A stretch of 64,000 nucleotides of DNA from Branchiostoma floridae. Taxonomy: Eukaryota; Chordata; Leptocardii; Amphioxiformes; Branchiostomatidae. The notes beneath the pieces are model-generated. The model had not been told where the DNA came from, searched no databases, and worked only from the letters and a program-made list of their open reading frames with translations. The stretch is taken from the NCBI RefSeq assembly GCF_000003815.2, contig NC_049987.1:8449100-8513099 (forward strand), in the 5' to 3' direction. The stretch's first letter is position 1, and every line of letters starts with the position of its first letter. Positions 31,314 through 44,692 of this stretch are shown one piece after another. The translations under genes were made by a program, and so were the position numbers.

Positions 31314-33341
31314 CTGATTATGCAGTATTGTCTGCGCCTCTTCATGTTGCCTAGGTTGTTTCGCAACTTGATGACAAGTGGATGCCTCTGTATGCCGTCT
31401 TGGTCGTCCCTTTCATTGTCGTCTGGGCCATCTAGCACATCTGGAATGTGGTCAGTTTCTCCGTCAGGTGGATCCCCTACACTAGTGTTGTAGGTGGCTC
31501 TAAATTCAGCGTAGGACATTTCTTCAAGTTCACTCGGTCGGGACGCGTACCTGTCAAGGGCCGAAGTGCAGAAGATATTGTCGTCGTTGTCATCCATACT
31601 TTCAAGGACATGTCGATGATTGAGCATTGATACGCGTTTGTCTCTTGTGGCAGTGTTGATATAGACTACTTGTCTGCTTTTTCTTTGTAGTGGTAGAGAT
31701 AGTAATCTGTAGACTGCCTCCTGTGCGCTCACCTCTCTGTTGTTAAGAAACGCTGACCCAACCTTTCTCAGTTTTGATTTCAAGTCTTCGGCCTTACTTT
31801 CCTCCAACACTTTTTGTAGGAGCTCACTCATGGCTCGTTCTGCTTTTACCATGTAACTTGTTATGTACATTATGCACGAGTAAGCATCTAACATGTACTG
31901 AATATCCATGTTGGCCCGCCAAAGCTTCAAGATCGTGGGATTAAAGTGATTGATGTAGATTCAGAAGGTTGCCGTTTTAGAATGATCTGCTCGCCTGACC
32001 TTGTTAGTTTCAATGCCTGTTGGTATTCGTGTTGATTTACCTTGGCTTTTTGCAACAAGTTCTCTAATGATATGTCAGGAGATGTGTTTTTGTCTTCCAT
32101 GATGGTTCTCACTTTTCGGAGCACATCTTCCTTAGCTTGCAGTTCTTTTGTTACCATTGTCGCATCCGTCTCAGTTGAAGGTCTACCGATGATGGTATGT
32201 TTGCTTGGTGGATGAGGAAATCTGAACCTGCACAATCCGTTCCGTCTACATGTTTTTGAATGGACATGTTTTTGTAGAGACAATACCAACTGCCTCAAGT
32301 CGTCTTCCTTTTCGTCCGGAATTGTACATGTTTGATGTTGATTGATGAAGTTTATAACGTCTTCGTCACTATCAACTCCAACCTTCGGAGCATTCTTCAT
32401 CCACAGAATAGTGTGTGCATGTGGGGATCCTCTGGCCTGTAATTGATAATACAGAGTATTAGTAATGTATGATAACTTGGTTAGTGTTTATTTCTTATTC
32501 TATTTTGTCATTTTTCTTTCTTTTCTTTCTTTTTGTTTCATTCTTATTTCATTTTTTGCTGTCCCTGATATCAAATAAAGCCTGGGATGCACAGCAAATT
32601 TACAACTATTATCAATTGTGCATGGTAGTGTATATCTGACTTTTGCGATGACTGATCACTATACTACAGCTGAACACTGCGTTATGATCTGGCATTGCTG
32701 TGTTTGGTGATTGTATTAGAAGCAACCACAAGGGTGGGGCGTATTTTCTAGATGCATTAGATGTTTATAGATAATGTGTCACATTTATAAGTCTGTATGT
32801 GATGGTTTATGTGGATATATAATATAGTTTAAAAGGTGTCTTACTTGAAACTCTATCCTTATCATGTAGTCTTGAAGTTCACCGATTGGATGGCATTGTC
32901 CTCCTATGACCTCCTTGAAGAAAAGGTTAAGTCTGTGGTTGAATTGGCGGGCTGCCGTTACAGGGTTGGAGCGGAGCCATTTACATTTCTGTTCCCAAGA
33001 CATGTTCTTGACATCGTCGTCTGTGAGATATGTTCCATACTGGTGAGCGATACTCCGGATAACTTCCGGCCACTGCATGTCTGCTGCTGAGAGAGTTAGA
33101 AACCAGGTAGGAATTCCCAGCTGACGTACCATAGCCAGGAGGTCAAGGAGCACAGAGTTCCAAAAGGCTGGAGAGCCGCGTATGTTTTTCATGAATTTGT
33201 ACGCATGGTGTGTCCGTAGCATGGCTTGCACATTGACCACATTTTTCATAAGACCAGCATTTATTCTTTTGTTCTGGAATGTCTGGCCTCTAGTTTGTCC
33301 TAAGTTAATCTGTATGCTGTCAGCCACTTGCTTAGCTTCTG
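31314..33341 (-). pseudogene. Helentron Rep (HUH endonuclease) region, one frameshift
   Basis: Exon 32845-33341 (start in a gap) reads QTFQNKRINAGLMKN, FWNSVLLDLLAMVRQLG and TLSAADMQWPE, the N-terminal Helitron-like domain. A GTAAGA donor at 32844 and an acceptor at 32438-32437 join QARGSPHAHTILW in phase 0, giving the HUH motif (His-Ala-His, about 32409-32423). The segment to 31970 continues in frame, then a one-base loss near 31960 shifts it; the next frame has NHFNPTILKLWRANMDIQ and LDAYSCIMYITSYMVKAE, the tyrosine-containing KYR region (31830-31913). The exon ends at 31314 before GTATGT, after RRRQYCIIR, which should join a block starting with Tyr. HUH Rep proteins nick and join DNA for rolling-circle transposition; this copy is broken. 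Confidence 0.85.
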
Positions 33342-33441
33342 NNNNNNNNNNNNNNNNNNNNNNNNNNNNNNNNNNNNNNNNNNNNNNNNNNNNNNNNNNN
33401 NNNNNNNNNNNNNNNNNNNNNNNNNNNNNNNNNNNNNNNNN
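33342..33441. other. assembly gap, 100 N, in the Helentron Rep region
   Basis: A gap between the N-terminal block and the Rep block. Confidence 0.98.
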
Positions 33442-35055
33442 TCTTTATGCAAGAGACGCTGGTTGAAATATCTTTTTGCCGTTATTTTTCCTCGGTCGCT
33501 TATCGTCTCCTAGTCCTCCATGACCGAACGGGTACTTTGAAGGATTAGCAAGTTCTTCAAATTTGTCGTCTGTAAGGAATGCGCACGGTGTTTGATTTTC
33601 TCCAGGTGCGAGGGAGTAGATATTGTCCCCATCAGTGACTTCCTCTTCTTGCAAGAGGGTGTCATAAGGTATGCCTCTAAGTTTACTTGTTTGCTCAAAG
33701 GCAATTCTGTCCTCTTCATCTTCCATCGGCGTGGTGGTACTTTCGGCTTGGGAATCTTCATTGACGCCCATTTCATCGTCTTGGCCTCCTTCTCTGTCGA
33801 AGTTGGCCGTCTTCTCATGAGATTGAGATGGGTTGACTAATGCTTCCCACAACTCAGGATCATCATTTGCCCATTGAGTTTGCCAATCAGGGCAAATATC
33901 AACGTCCTTGTAAAGAGGATTGTTTTGCTTAAGCCATTTAATTGCTTCTGTCACTCTGCTAGGACGGATAAACTCGTACATATGATGTCCTTTGTAGATC
34001 AATTTTCTTTTAAGCTTCAATGGCACCACCTCAGCTGTAGCTGGAAGCCTAGGCAGGAGAGACATCACTGACTGCAATTTTGACGGCACGTTTACTGCAC
34101 TGCCATGGATGGATTTCTGGCCTCCCTTCGGTAACCCTACAAGTTTCATGAATGGAATTCGTTGGCTTATCAGCCTCAGTTCTAATGACCTCAGATCTTC
34201 CAGCTCAGGTGGCACTGGGTCAAGGTCTAGGCCATTATCCCATGACTGCACAGGGAGTTCTCCTTTTTTAAGTGATTTATGGCAAGTTTGACAAATCCAA
34301 GACTTACCATTTGTTTGCAGCTTACAAACAGATGCATTCTTTAATATCTTTTTTGTTGTTTTATTGGCTGAGTAGTTGCCAGCTTTCATTTCCATGACTG
34401 TTTCTCTATAAAGCAGTCGGTAGCATGATATGCAACTGTAAATTGGTCCTTCAGCTATTTTTAACCTAAAGCAAGCGAAACAGTCTTCTTGTCTCCTTTT
34501 TCTAACTTCATTCATTTGATTTCTCGTAGTTGCATGCCTTCTTTCAGCAGCCTCGTATGTCTCTTGTGCTCTTTTTCTTTTCTTGCCAGTCCTGTCACAT
34601 TGACGCCTTCTCTCTGCAGCCTCGTGTGTCTCTTCTGCCCTTCGTACTTTCATGGACGTTCTGTTGAACTGACGCCTTCTCTCTGTCACCTCGTGTATCT
34701 CTTGTGCTCTTTTTCTTTTCTTGCCAGTCCTGTCACAATGACGCCTTCTCTCTGCAGCCTCGTGTGTCTCTTCTGCCCTTCGTACTTTCATGGACGTTCT
34801 GTTGAACTGACGCCTTCTCTCTGTCACCTTGTGTGTCTCTTGTGCTCTTTTTCTTTTCTTGCCAGTCCTGTCACATCTGCGCCTTCTCTCTGCAGCCTCG
34901 TGTGTCTCTTGTGCTCTTTTTCTTTTCTTGCCAGTCCTGTCACATTGACGCCTTCTCTCTGCAGCCTCGAGTGTCTGTTGTACCCTTTGTTTTTTCATCA
35001 GGGCAGCTATCAGCTTCCCTCTCTGCTTTGTACTTCTAGACTTTAAGCGAGGCAT
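33442..35055 (-). CDS. Helentron N-terminal region with basic repeats and Cys clusters
   Basis: The start at 35055 (MPRLKSRSTKQ) is preferred because an acceptor-like TTTTTGACACAACAG lies just upstream; the frame itself is open to 35172. Residues after the start form six to seven tandem 23-residue units (69 bp, about 34540-34995) with the core AAERRRQCDRTGKKRKRAQ, strongly basic and probably helical. Two unit types alternate: CDRTGKKRKRAQ and FNRTSMKVRRAE. Cys pairs follow (CFACF, CISC, then CQTCHKSL), likely zinc-binding. Then comes the block QSWDNGLDL to RIPFMKLVGLPKGGQ, known from Helitron N-termini. An acidic stretch and KYPFGHGGLGDDK follow before the gap. The function of this part is not established; DNA binding is plausible. 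Confidence 0.8.
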
Positions 35056-35172
35056 ACTTTCACCTGTTGTGTCAAAAAGAAAGTTAATCAGTTCCAATGT
35101 CATAGAAACTGCTGAATTATCAACATAAAAACAATTTTTGGGAAAACTCTGTAATTTAGTATTCAACCCCAA

Positions 35173-36458
35173 GGAGAGATGTAGTCAGATTCATGTTTAC
35201 CAAAATTTTTTGATTTTATATACTAGGTCATATAACAGCAATTAGATATGTTGTGGACTTGATATCTACTGGGAGAGTTATATACATCTCAATCATCATT
35301 GTAAGTTGTACCCTTAACTGACTTTGGAGGCCATACACTGAAATTCTAATGTCAAGTACTCAAATTTGTAGCTGCTTTCAATGCCCACGAACATTTTGTA
35401 CCTTAATTTGACACATGTTTGGTACCTATTGTCCTTTAAAGTATGAAAGGAAGCTGTGAAGAGCTCCTGTTCAATATCAAGTGAAAATACCCACATGCTT
35501 TCAAACTTGGACAAAGGCATAGTTCTCACTCACTGACATGCTATAAAACTGCTTTGAGAGTACCACTCCAATGATTCATGAACCGTCCCTTTTCCCTCCC
35601 ACTCTCTAGTCAGGCTGTCTTGATTGTGGCATGAAATCCAGATGTTAGAATTACAATGCAACGTTTTGGGACATGGCACATGAAGGGGTTTGCAGTATAC
35701 CTACGACGTGGGTCCTGATGAATGTTTGGCTTTCGGAACCTTATTATTAAATTTTGATTCTGACACTGTACACAAATAAACATGTCATTTTCCCCCGGAA
35801 AATATACGTATACGTATGGTACATATAAGATTCCAAGAAAATCAAAATCAAGTAACCCCCTAAAGACCCTCTACCTGTTTACTTCCCCATTACCGTCAGC
35901 TCCTACATCAAAACCACTTTTTGAGCACCAAACAACAAAATCCAAAGACGAAAAAATCACAAGCTTCCCTTATTCTAATTACATTATACTTTATACAGCT
36001 GTGCAAAAGAACACAGCTTTGACCAACTGATGGTAGTTCAGGGGAAAAGTCTTGGAACTTTTCTTCTCTCTCTATGATAACGTACATATCAACTGTTCTT
36101 ACCTGTAACTTAGTTGATACACAGTCGCCTGTAGAATCACAAGACTTTCACTTGATCAATTGATTCCGTGCTCGCACGTTCTCCACAGAAGTTGTTGCTT
36201 CTAAATGCGCGTACGGTTGTCTCCTGGACTGAAATGTAAACTCCTTGGTGCAGAAAGGAAAATCACAACTGACATGTGTTTCCTGTCCTGACAGTTCTGC
36301 AGCACTGCCTGGCAGGCCATATAGGTCAGTAGCCATCTGGCCAGTGACCTAGCTTGACCTCCACAGGAAGTGGAAAGTGGATACGGCATCAACCATTGTA
36401 AAACCGTATGGGGAGAAAATAATGGCCCTTTTAAAGAATATAGACGATGTCGATATCA
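35173..36458. other. interval between the Helentron coding start and the foldback
   Basis: No recognised gene. It may contain the Helentron promoter and 5' end. A 62-residue minus frame at 36148-36336 has no known motif. Confidence 0.35.
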
Positions 36459-38119
36459 ACATCATTATTACCTCCATGAAATGCTATGGAGGTTATATTT
36501 TACCCTGCGTTTGTCTGTGTGTCTGTGTGTAGACAAGATAACTCAAGAACGGCTGGGTGGATAGGTTTCATATTTGATGTGTTGATAGGGTGTGATGAAA
36601 GCTGGAAATGATTAGATTTTGGGCCCCCTAGCGGCTTCTCTTGGTACTGCAGCGCCCCTAGAAACTAGTTTTAAAATAGCAGGGGCATTTTTGTCAAAAA
36701 CTTCTGAAGAGGATAACTCAAGAAGGGAACAACGGATTTTAATGATTTTTTGTATGTTGGTACCTTAGACAATGTTGTACAAGATAAATGCTAATTATGC
36801 AAAATAGGAGTCCATTTGCATAATCAATGAGAATATTCAATCATAGTAGTTTTTCAATGTATCTCTTGTCCCAGACATGATATGGTCTTGAAATTTAAGT
36901 GGTAGATAGCTTTGAGTGTCATAACAAAGTGGATCAACTTTCAGCCCCCTAGCATTTAATTTCGGCACTGCAGGTGCAATTTTTGTCAAGACATTCCAAA
37001 AAAGATAACTGCAGGAAGGATTGACGGTTTGGCATCAATTTAGGCATGCAGGTAGCTTTGACAAAGATGTTTACAATGATATGCATGTTATGCAAATGAG
37101 GACTTTATATTTTAATAATTTGCATGATTATGGCCCATGCGTTTCGCGAGGTATCAAAACCAAAGAAATAATGATCTCATTTGCATAATCGATATGCATT
37201 GACATTATTCTCATTTTGTTACATATGTGAGAAGCTTGAGAGTCTGGAATGTAGTGGATTCGTGAATGTCCCTAATTACTGATGCAAAGAAATCCATTTG
37301 GGTGTTCCCACATAAATTATGTAAATGTAATATTAATATGCATGATTTATTTTTATAATGCTCACCTTCACTAAGCTTNNNNNNNNNNNNNNNNNNNNNN
37401 NNNNNNNNNNNNNNNNNNNNNNNNNNNNNNNNNNNNNNNNNNNNNNNNNNNNNNNNNNNNNNNNNNNNNNNNNNNNNNATTTACTGCCATGGTATTATAC
37501 TATTTTCTATTAATTATGCAAATGTGGTCTTCATTTGCATAATTGACATCTTTCATCATTTTAATCATTCTCAGTTACATATGTGATATGTTTGAGAGTT
37601 CTATCATGGAATGCAGTGGATGTACTAACTTTTCTCAATAATTATGCAAATGAGTTGCTGATTTGCATAATTAGTATTCCATTATGTACATTGTTACTTG
37701 GGCTATCTACATACCAAAAATCATGACGATCCATCAACACGTTCTCGAGTTATTCTCGTACAAAGTTTGAATGAAAATCAGCGACTGCAGTTCTTAACAA
37801 GCCGCTAGGGGGTCCAAACTTATAGCACTTACTCTCTGCCTCAAGGGCTATCTACCACTTAAAAATTAGAACCACAGCATGTCCAGAACAGGAGATATAA
37901 AAAATTGAGGTTCTGCTGCAGTACCTTAGCAAGCCGCTAGAAGGCCCATTATCGAACTTGACCTTCGTTTTCCCGACCCCTACCCACCTACCAAATATTA
38001 TCGGGATCCATCCAAGACTTCTTGAGTTATGCTGTTAACAGACAGACACACAGACACACAGACACACAGACTCACAAGCCTAAAACATAACCTTAGCCAT
38101 TCTGGCAAAGGTAATAATG
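36459..38119. mobile_element. long foldback repeat with subrepeats
   Basis: ACATCATTATTACCT at the left (about 36459-36474) is inverted at the right (AGGTAATAATGATGT, about 38107-38121). The left half carries TGTCTGTGTGTCTGTGTGT and CTCAAGAACGG; the right half has their inverted counterparts (GAGTTATGCTG and the GACACACAGACACACAG run at 38041-38075). Inside are repeated blocks about 320 bp apart (from about 36645 and 36965) with CTAGCGGC, GTCAAGACATTC-like and TATGCAAAT motifs. The 100-N gap at 37379-37478 is near the centre. No protein is encoded. Confidence 0.65.
37379..37478. other. assembly gap, 100 N, in the foldback
   Basis: It is positioned near the middle of an inverted structure, where assemblers often fail. 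Confidence 0.98.
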
Positions 38120-38441
38120 ATGTCAAATGTTATGAAATTAAGTTGTTTATGACTAAGACATGGCGACGATGGCAAATGCTCCCATACTACCAGACTACAA
38201 AGTAGGCGAGCGAGACGCACTGAAAGACCATCATACGGTCTGGCGATTTCCCGGCTTAGAGGTCACCCCAGGGTTCACATCCATCAGTTCGGCTATGCTG
38301 GGATTCGCAAATGGTATAAAAGTGTGCCTCACGCGAGTTTGAATATCATGCTTACATTATCGTTACTTGCGTTACCTTACAAAACTGGTAGGTGTCCATT
38401 CTACCCATGGTGTTATGTGTCCTGTGCCGTATTTGCACTCA

Positions 38442-38600
38442 TTACCTCCATGAAATGTCATGGAATGGAGGTTATATTTTCTGTTATGTGTCTCTGTCTG
38501 TGTAGATGATTACTCAAGAACGGCTGGATGGATTGGTTTCATACTTGTTGTGTTGGTGGAGTGTGATGAAAGCTCGAATCGATGAGATTTTGGGCGCCGT
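38442..38600 (+). repeat. truncated copy of the left end of the foldback family
   Basis: CATTACCTCCATGAAATG, GGAGGTTATATTTT, ACTCAAGAACGGCTGGATGG and GTGTGATGAAAGCT match 36462-36620 in order, then similarity stops at about 38600. Confidence 0.7.
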
Positions 38601-41600
38601 ATCTGTCGTTATAATCGATGTAATAATATCAGAAATCACCCCTATATCTGCGATATATTGGAACAGGCATCGTGCTTTAAGTGTTTGTTAATGGGCTTAG
38701 CTCCAAGCAGATGGTGAGGTGATTTGTATGAGGGAAACATTTGTAATGTTTGGGGAACCCCGAGGTTTTTTGAAGATGATGATTAGTTTTATTTCTGTCT
38801 GCTTAGGATATCATGGAGATGTGAAGCATAAGTATAGTTGTAAGAAGTTGAGGTACATTTAACGGTAATGCTTAACAGGTATGTATGTCTCACATACTGT
38901 ACTGCTGATTTGAGTGACATGGTGATTAAAATGCCATTAGGTCCTCTCATCTGGGTTGGGTTTCAGAAGTTTTATGGGCGTTACAGATGTTCTGATTTTG
39001 TTAGATAAGGGACAGTTGTTAGTTGTCTCTTTCTAGCCAATGGTACTTGTTTTTTAGCAGACGGGGTTGGCGCCAAGTATTCATCTTACAGTTGGTGTAG
39101 GGCTGTCAGAGGAAAGTGTGCATCTCGTTTTTGTACCGTGTGAACAGCTGATGTTATGACATATTGTTGGAAAATCAAATCAGCATCTGACTAAAGTTGG
39201 CCACATCCCTTCTGAGTTTCCCAACTTCCTCCCACCACACCGCTCTGAGGCACATAGTCGAACCTCAATAATGCTGACAACCTTAGACAGTTTAAATGCC
39301 AAACATCAAGCTTAAGGAACACCACGCTACCTGCCGTCGACCTCTTAAACGCACAATTAAGTGTCACATTTTAATAATTACTAATCAGATGGACATCCTC
39401 TGTGTCATTAAATAAATACACCACTACTTTCCCATAACATTTATAACCATTACTCTCAAATACAACCGACTATAAACATACATACCATCCACAAAAAAGC
39501 AATAAATATTTCATGGAGGTATGAGGTCCCCGAACTCTAGTTTAATAGTGAAAAATGGAGCAACTATTTATGGCCTTTTATCTTGTATTATCTCTACTCA
39601 ACACTGGGTTCGTACGTCTACAATGATATTAATGCCAACCACAGCAGTAACTTTTAGACTTAAAAATGACACAATTGAATCATGTAAGATCATACAATAC
39701 TTGCCTTTACTACTATACATACTACTAGCAACGTGATAGAGTTGTACAGAAGTGGGAAGAACAAACATTTGCTGAAGGGCAGCCAAGTGCAGCTACCCCT
39801 CCAGCCCTGTCCTGAGCAGGCCGACACGGGTTGATAACCGTAAAGGTAAAGACAGGTGAGGACACCTCATCACCAGGATCGACCTGATTGGCTGATTAAC
39901 TGCATGACAACGCAGCTGCAGCTGACGTACGCCAAATTCCCGCGCAGATCTTCAGGAAACACAGTTTATCTTCCGTCATACAGATGAAGGATCAATATGC
40001 CCACCAAACCGTAGGATTATCCAACAAATTGCTGACGAAAAACCCATTAGTGCGAGACATGGGTCATTAAAGTCGGGATCTCCCGGCCATCAACGACCTT
40101 ATTCTGTCCTTGATACTACTACGCACTGTTCAATTCATAAAGGCTGGGCCGGGTGGCAGGTGGGTGTTGACGGTTACAAATGGTCATGCTTATGAGCACA
40201 AACGTTTTTGAAGTCTTGGCGCCAGTCTTTAAACACCCTGCAATTGTCTGGAAGTGTGTGAGGGAAAGGTGATAACAGAGGCGTCTTGTGGCCTGTAAAA
40301 TGAATAACTTTGCACCAGCACCAAAGAGCAGGACGGTAATGCATCTCATAAGCTATCACTACGTGTTAGGAGAGTTTTCCATCAGTTCAAATAATTATCA
40401 ACATAATCTACCAACAGCTACCTTCTGTTTTTCACCATGTGAGTGTAAAGGTTGTACAGAGCAAAATGCACTATCTATCCATGCTTATTTCTCAGCTGTA
40501 TATGCGATGTAGCACGCAGTGAATGACTACTCAGTCTGTGAATACAACTTCTGTACAAATTTGAACATAAATCACATTTAGTACAATTCATATAGTTCTG
40601 CCAGAACCCGACGCTTTCATCCCGATTGCAGTCAACGTAGATGTCACTCAGCCACCTTCATCCAGCGACATGGCTCACGATTGTGAATTCTGACGCAACG
40701 CTATCTGACTCCTTCGTAATCGCATTGCGTGTAGCTGATACCGAATTACTTCGACTTGTCGTTGCGACTTTTCTGTAAAGATTGGTAAGCAGATTTCCAC
40801 CCGTCTGGCTGTACCGTATAAAATCGTTAGCGGTACTGCGATGGTCATGACCGGAGAACCGATAAAGTACTGCCTGTTCCATCGCCTGTCTCATATAGTT
40901 GCAGCAATTGGAAAGAAGGAGCAATTGCTTCTTCCTGAATTGGCTGAACAGTCTATATCGGGTCGTGCACTGGAGAACTACGAGATAGTGGTCATTTGGA
41001 TGTCTTCCCTTGGTGCACGTAACGGGTTACGCAGAGCATAATGGAAATATTCATTTTGCGAAAGTGGAAACAAAGTCCTTGTAGTTAAAGTCATTCGAAA
41101 TGTTGGTATTACATGAGGACATCAGGATGTTTTAACATGGCTATATAGCGTTGATATATTGGCTTACAAATGAATTGATTGTTCTGGGAAATGTACACAA
41201 AGGGCTTTGCAAAGCAATCGGTTCCACAAAATATTGGCGAGATCAACATGGCCTAATGTTTGCTCCTAATGTTCACAAAGTAAAATCGGTGTCCTGTTAT
41301 AGTTATGGGAATGTTGTCGCCAACAGCTTTGANNNNNNNNNNNNNNNNNNNNNNNNNNNNNNNNNNNNNNNNNNNNNNNNNNNNNNNNNNNNNNNNNNNN
41401 NNNNNNNNNNNNNNNNNNNNNNNNNNNNNNNNTAGCTACCCTGCCAACATAGCGAGGGCTGACCAAAGCGAACATGGCTGGACTCCAAGCTAACTTTAGT
41501 CTTGCCAGTGTTGTTTTATCTGTATGAATGTGCTAAAGTATTCCACTAAAATGTCACGTCATTCTATCACCCTGATTCCGCTTTAAACCTACATTCAGTG

Positions 41601-44600
41601 TAAAAATGAAGCCGTTATCATCCAGTCATCGCTGATGCCACCAAATTCCACATGGCTGTAATCATCAGTATTTAATGGCTCTCCAAGTCATACCCAATAG
41701 CTACTTTATTGAACCAATGTTACATGAATTCTGTATAGTGGCCTCGATTTATCGTTTTTCAGTGTTGATCCAACTGCGACCCCATACTTATCTTACTCTG
41801 TCTGACAGATAATCAAAAATACTTCGTGTATCGCCTGAACAGTGCCTTAAACCAGTCTGGCAATAACATTGACAATGGACGTTCTAATGCTGATGGCCAA
41901 GATACTAACCCCTTTATTGGGCGTGTCTCTATAACTTTATTATTTTTTTTTTCAGTAAAATGTACATTACAAAAACAACTTCAGGAAATTACGTCAAGCT
42001 TAACTGAATGGCAGTAAAGATGTTTTCGATTTCGAAACTGTTTGTAATTTCTAATGCAACTCGTTAAGTTTCCCCTGGCACCCACTAATAATCGTTATTC
42101 GGCAAGAAATGGGGCGCTTTACGCATGCATCAGCGCACCTCATGAACCCCTGTTGGGTACAAATCCCTTCCGCTTTAATGAACTCTAAACTTTTCTTTAT
42201 TACTGGGCACCTCGCGTGACTTCCAGTCGTTAATTCCGTCCCCTCATTCTTTCCTGAAGGGTGACTGTGTGTAATGTACAATATTGATTTTTTTCTTGTT
42301 TATTTATTTCATTTATTCAGTAAGAAAATGCATTTTGCCTGTTGGCCGTATCCAAAGATGCGGAAGGTGGTCGAACCTCAACATAACAGAACAGAACAGA
42401 ACATATATAACATAGCACCAAATGATCATAAAAGGATACGTTCGTAAATACATGATGCATCTCACTTATATATGTGACTAGTAATGCATGATGCATTTAT
42501 TTTACATGATGCATCTGTGGAAGTGCTTCATAGTATTAGTCTTCATTAAAGTCATGATGTCCAATTCTAAACAAATACTTGCATCTTAATTGAGGACATG
42601 CGTTGGGGAAGGATGATGAGTTGTCGTACCTGCACGTGTGATGTTCGCGTCTTGTTGGTAATGGCCATGTGTATTGAATGATAAATCGACGATATGGTTT
42701 CGATTATTCAGTTGTATAATGCTTCGAGAAATGTTCATTAATCAGAGTTACAGTCATTATTTATGTATTTATTTATTAGTTTGGCTGACATTAGAGTCAT
42801 TATCAGAAAAGCAATCCTTATCGCCATGAATGAACCCCTCGGTAGAAACTATAAAGTGCATGGGCTACAGCGTGGATTTATGGATAGCAAACATACGCTT
42901 GTAAACGTATACACAGTTGTGTTATAACTAATGTATCATTACGAGACCTTCATCTCAGGGTAAAGTCGTTTCTTCCCAGTAATAAAGTGATGATTTCTTC
43001 GCGATGATGGCTTCTCGTTTGGATATTGTTGGTCCAAATGTCCGTGACGATGCGCAGCTGGTCTCTGTCACCAAATTTGTGATTCAGCGTCTAATAACAT
43101 TTTTGAAGACTGTCGTCTTCATCTAATGTTATGTATACATGAAGTTACTCAGTTGGAAAGTAATAAAATGCTGATGAAATTTGCACAGCTCGTTTCAACG
43201 AAAGCCTCAACTTAGAAGATAACCAGGTACGCTGATTACTTTGCTTGCGTTTATTCAGCTCCCCTGTTTGCAATTATAGATACATGGTTCAGCAGCAATC
43301 CTTCATCCCACACACAAGTTCAACCTTTGGGTGATTTAGTTTTGACTTCCCGGCAGTTAATCTTCAACCCCTCCATAATCAATTCACCATGTCGTTTTGT
43401 TAGTCTCCATCTATGACTGATGGTGTATTACCTGAATATGAATCGGTGTCTGCATCAAACGGACACACACTAAGTATGAATGCCAGAGCGCCTTTGATGA
43501 CATGACAGTAACATATAACTGCAACATTACTGGCATTTTCTTCTGTCGGCCTCCCACAAATTGCGTTATTTCATTACCTTGTGGTAAGCAAAGGAGTCTT
43601 CCAGACTCACTCGTCGTTTATAAAGCAGACGCATCCCATAATCTGTCTTCCATTAAGTAATTACTTAACCATTACGCGATTTATGTTGGTAAAATGGATG
43701 GCATTATAATTCACGCTTCTTCACTTTAACATTTCAGAATATATGATGAAATTATGAATATGCTAATGGTACTAAATGATAATGAACCTCCTTCATTCCT
43801 ACGTAGCATTGGCTCTGTGGGCACATTCGTCGTTCTTCAAGAAGGTAAAATTTGGCCCCAAAATTTCCAGAATTCTATCTGGGGTTTTAAAATCCGAAGC
43901 GTGTTCGATCTGACGTAATAGAACAGAACAGGCGTTCTATCAGGGGCCACCTGCGGTCATCTGCAGGTTTCCTCCGTAAACAAGCTTCAAGAACATGAAA
44001 AGGACATTACAAAATATCTCATTGAGAAGATGATTGTAGGTAATTGTGCTACCATTTGACTAGACTATTGTTCGCAGACTGTACCATACGCACTGGTCCA
44101 GAAAAGAGTCACGTTATGTCCTGTGAGACATCGGTCCGTTCTGCACTGACGGTCCAGGAAAGGTTAGTCCCGCTGATGAATGCTGTACAGCTGGCATGTG
44201 GCACGGCGGATGTTCCAACGCTACTTCTGTTCACAAGACAATTTCATAGATTGGAAGCGTATGTAGACACAACAAACTAAGCCTGATGTAAGACAATATG
44301 CCCATGTGCATTAGATATCAGTTTATTAACATGTTAACGTTTGTGTTATTACATATCAATAAATATCTCGTAACGTTACATGGAGCTACTGCCGACTAAA
44401 GTAACACTTGGCCATGGAAAACTGCAACTAAGCCATGGGAAATTGTTATGTACGTCAACATCGCAGACGATTTTACTTGCTAAACACAGTCTTCATAAAA
44501 ATCATAATAAATGGCGCTCCAAAGCCTGCATTGATTAATCTTAACTGTAAGAGCCACTGTTAGAGCCTCACCGTCACGTCTTCGTAAGACAGGAAGTAAT

Positions 44601-44692
44601 TCTTGGAGACGTTTTGACCAATGGCAATCCAATGAAAGACATTTATTACCAACAAGATTCTATCGCACAAAAGTGCTCACACAGTTTTTCAT
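38601..44692. other. noncoding interval
   Basis: No exon with family features was found on either strand. Visible items: a lone CTCCAAGCAGA at 38701, a 100-N gap at 41333-41432, an AACAGAACAGAACAGAAC run near 42380-42402, and several CATGATGCAT motifs at 42451-42520. Open frames here are short and look random. Confidence 0.4.
41333..41432. other. assembly gap, 100 N
   Basis: A run of exactly 100 N in noncoding sequence. Confidence 0.99.

Larger units (their letters stand above)
28101..35172 (-). mobile_element. Helentron-type rolling-circle transposon, coding region
   Basis: Three coding blocks in order (Cys-rich N-terminus, Rep/HUH, helicase plus endonuclease domain) define an autonomous-type Helentron. 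It has two introns: 32437-32844, and one from 31313 whose acceptor lies near or inside the gap at 30680-30779. One frameshift (about 31960) and three gaps prevent a single readable product. The outer ends could not be fixed. The 5' side (right) is followed by about 1.3 kb and then the foldback at 36459, and the 3' side has the hairpin at 28101-28155 and a partial copy of the same foldback family. Confidence 0.85.
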
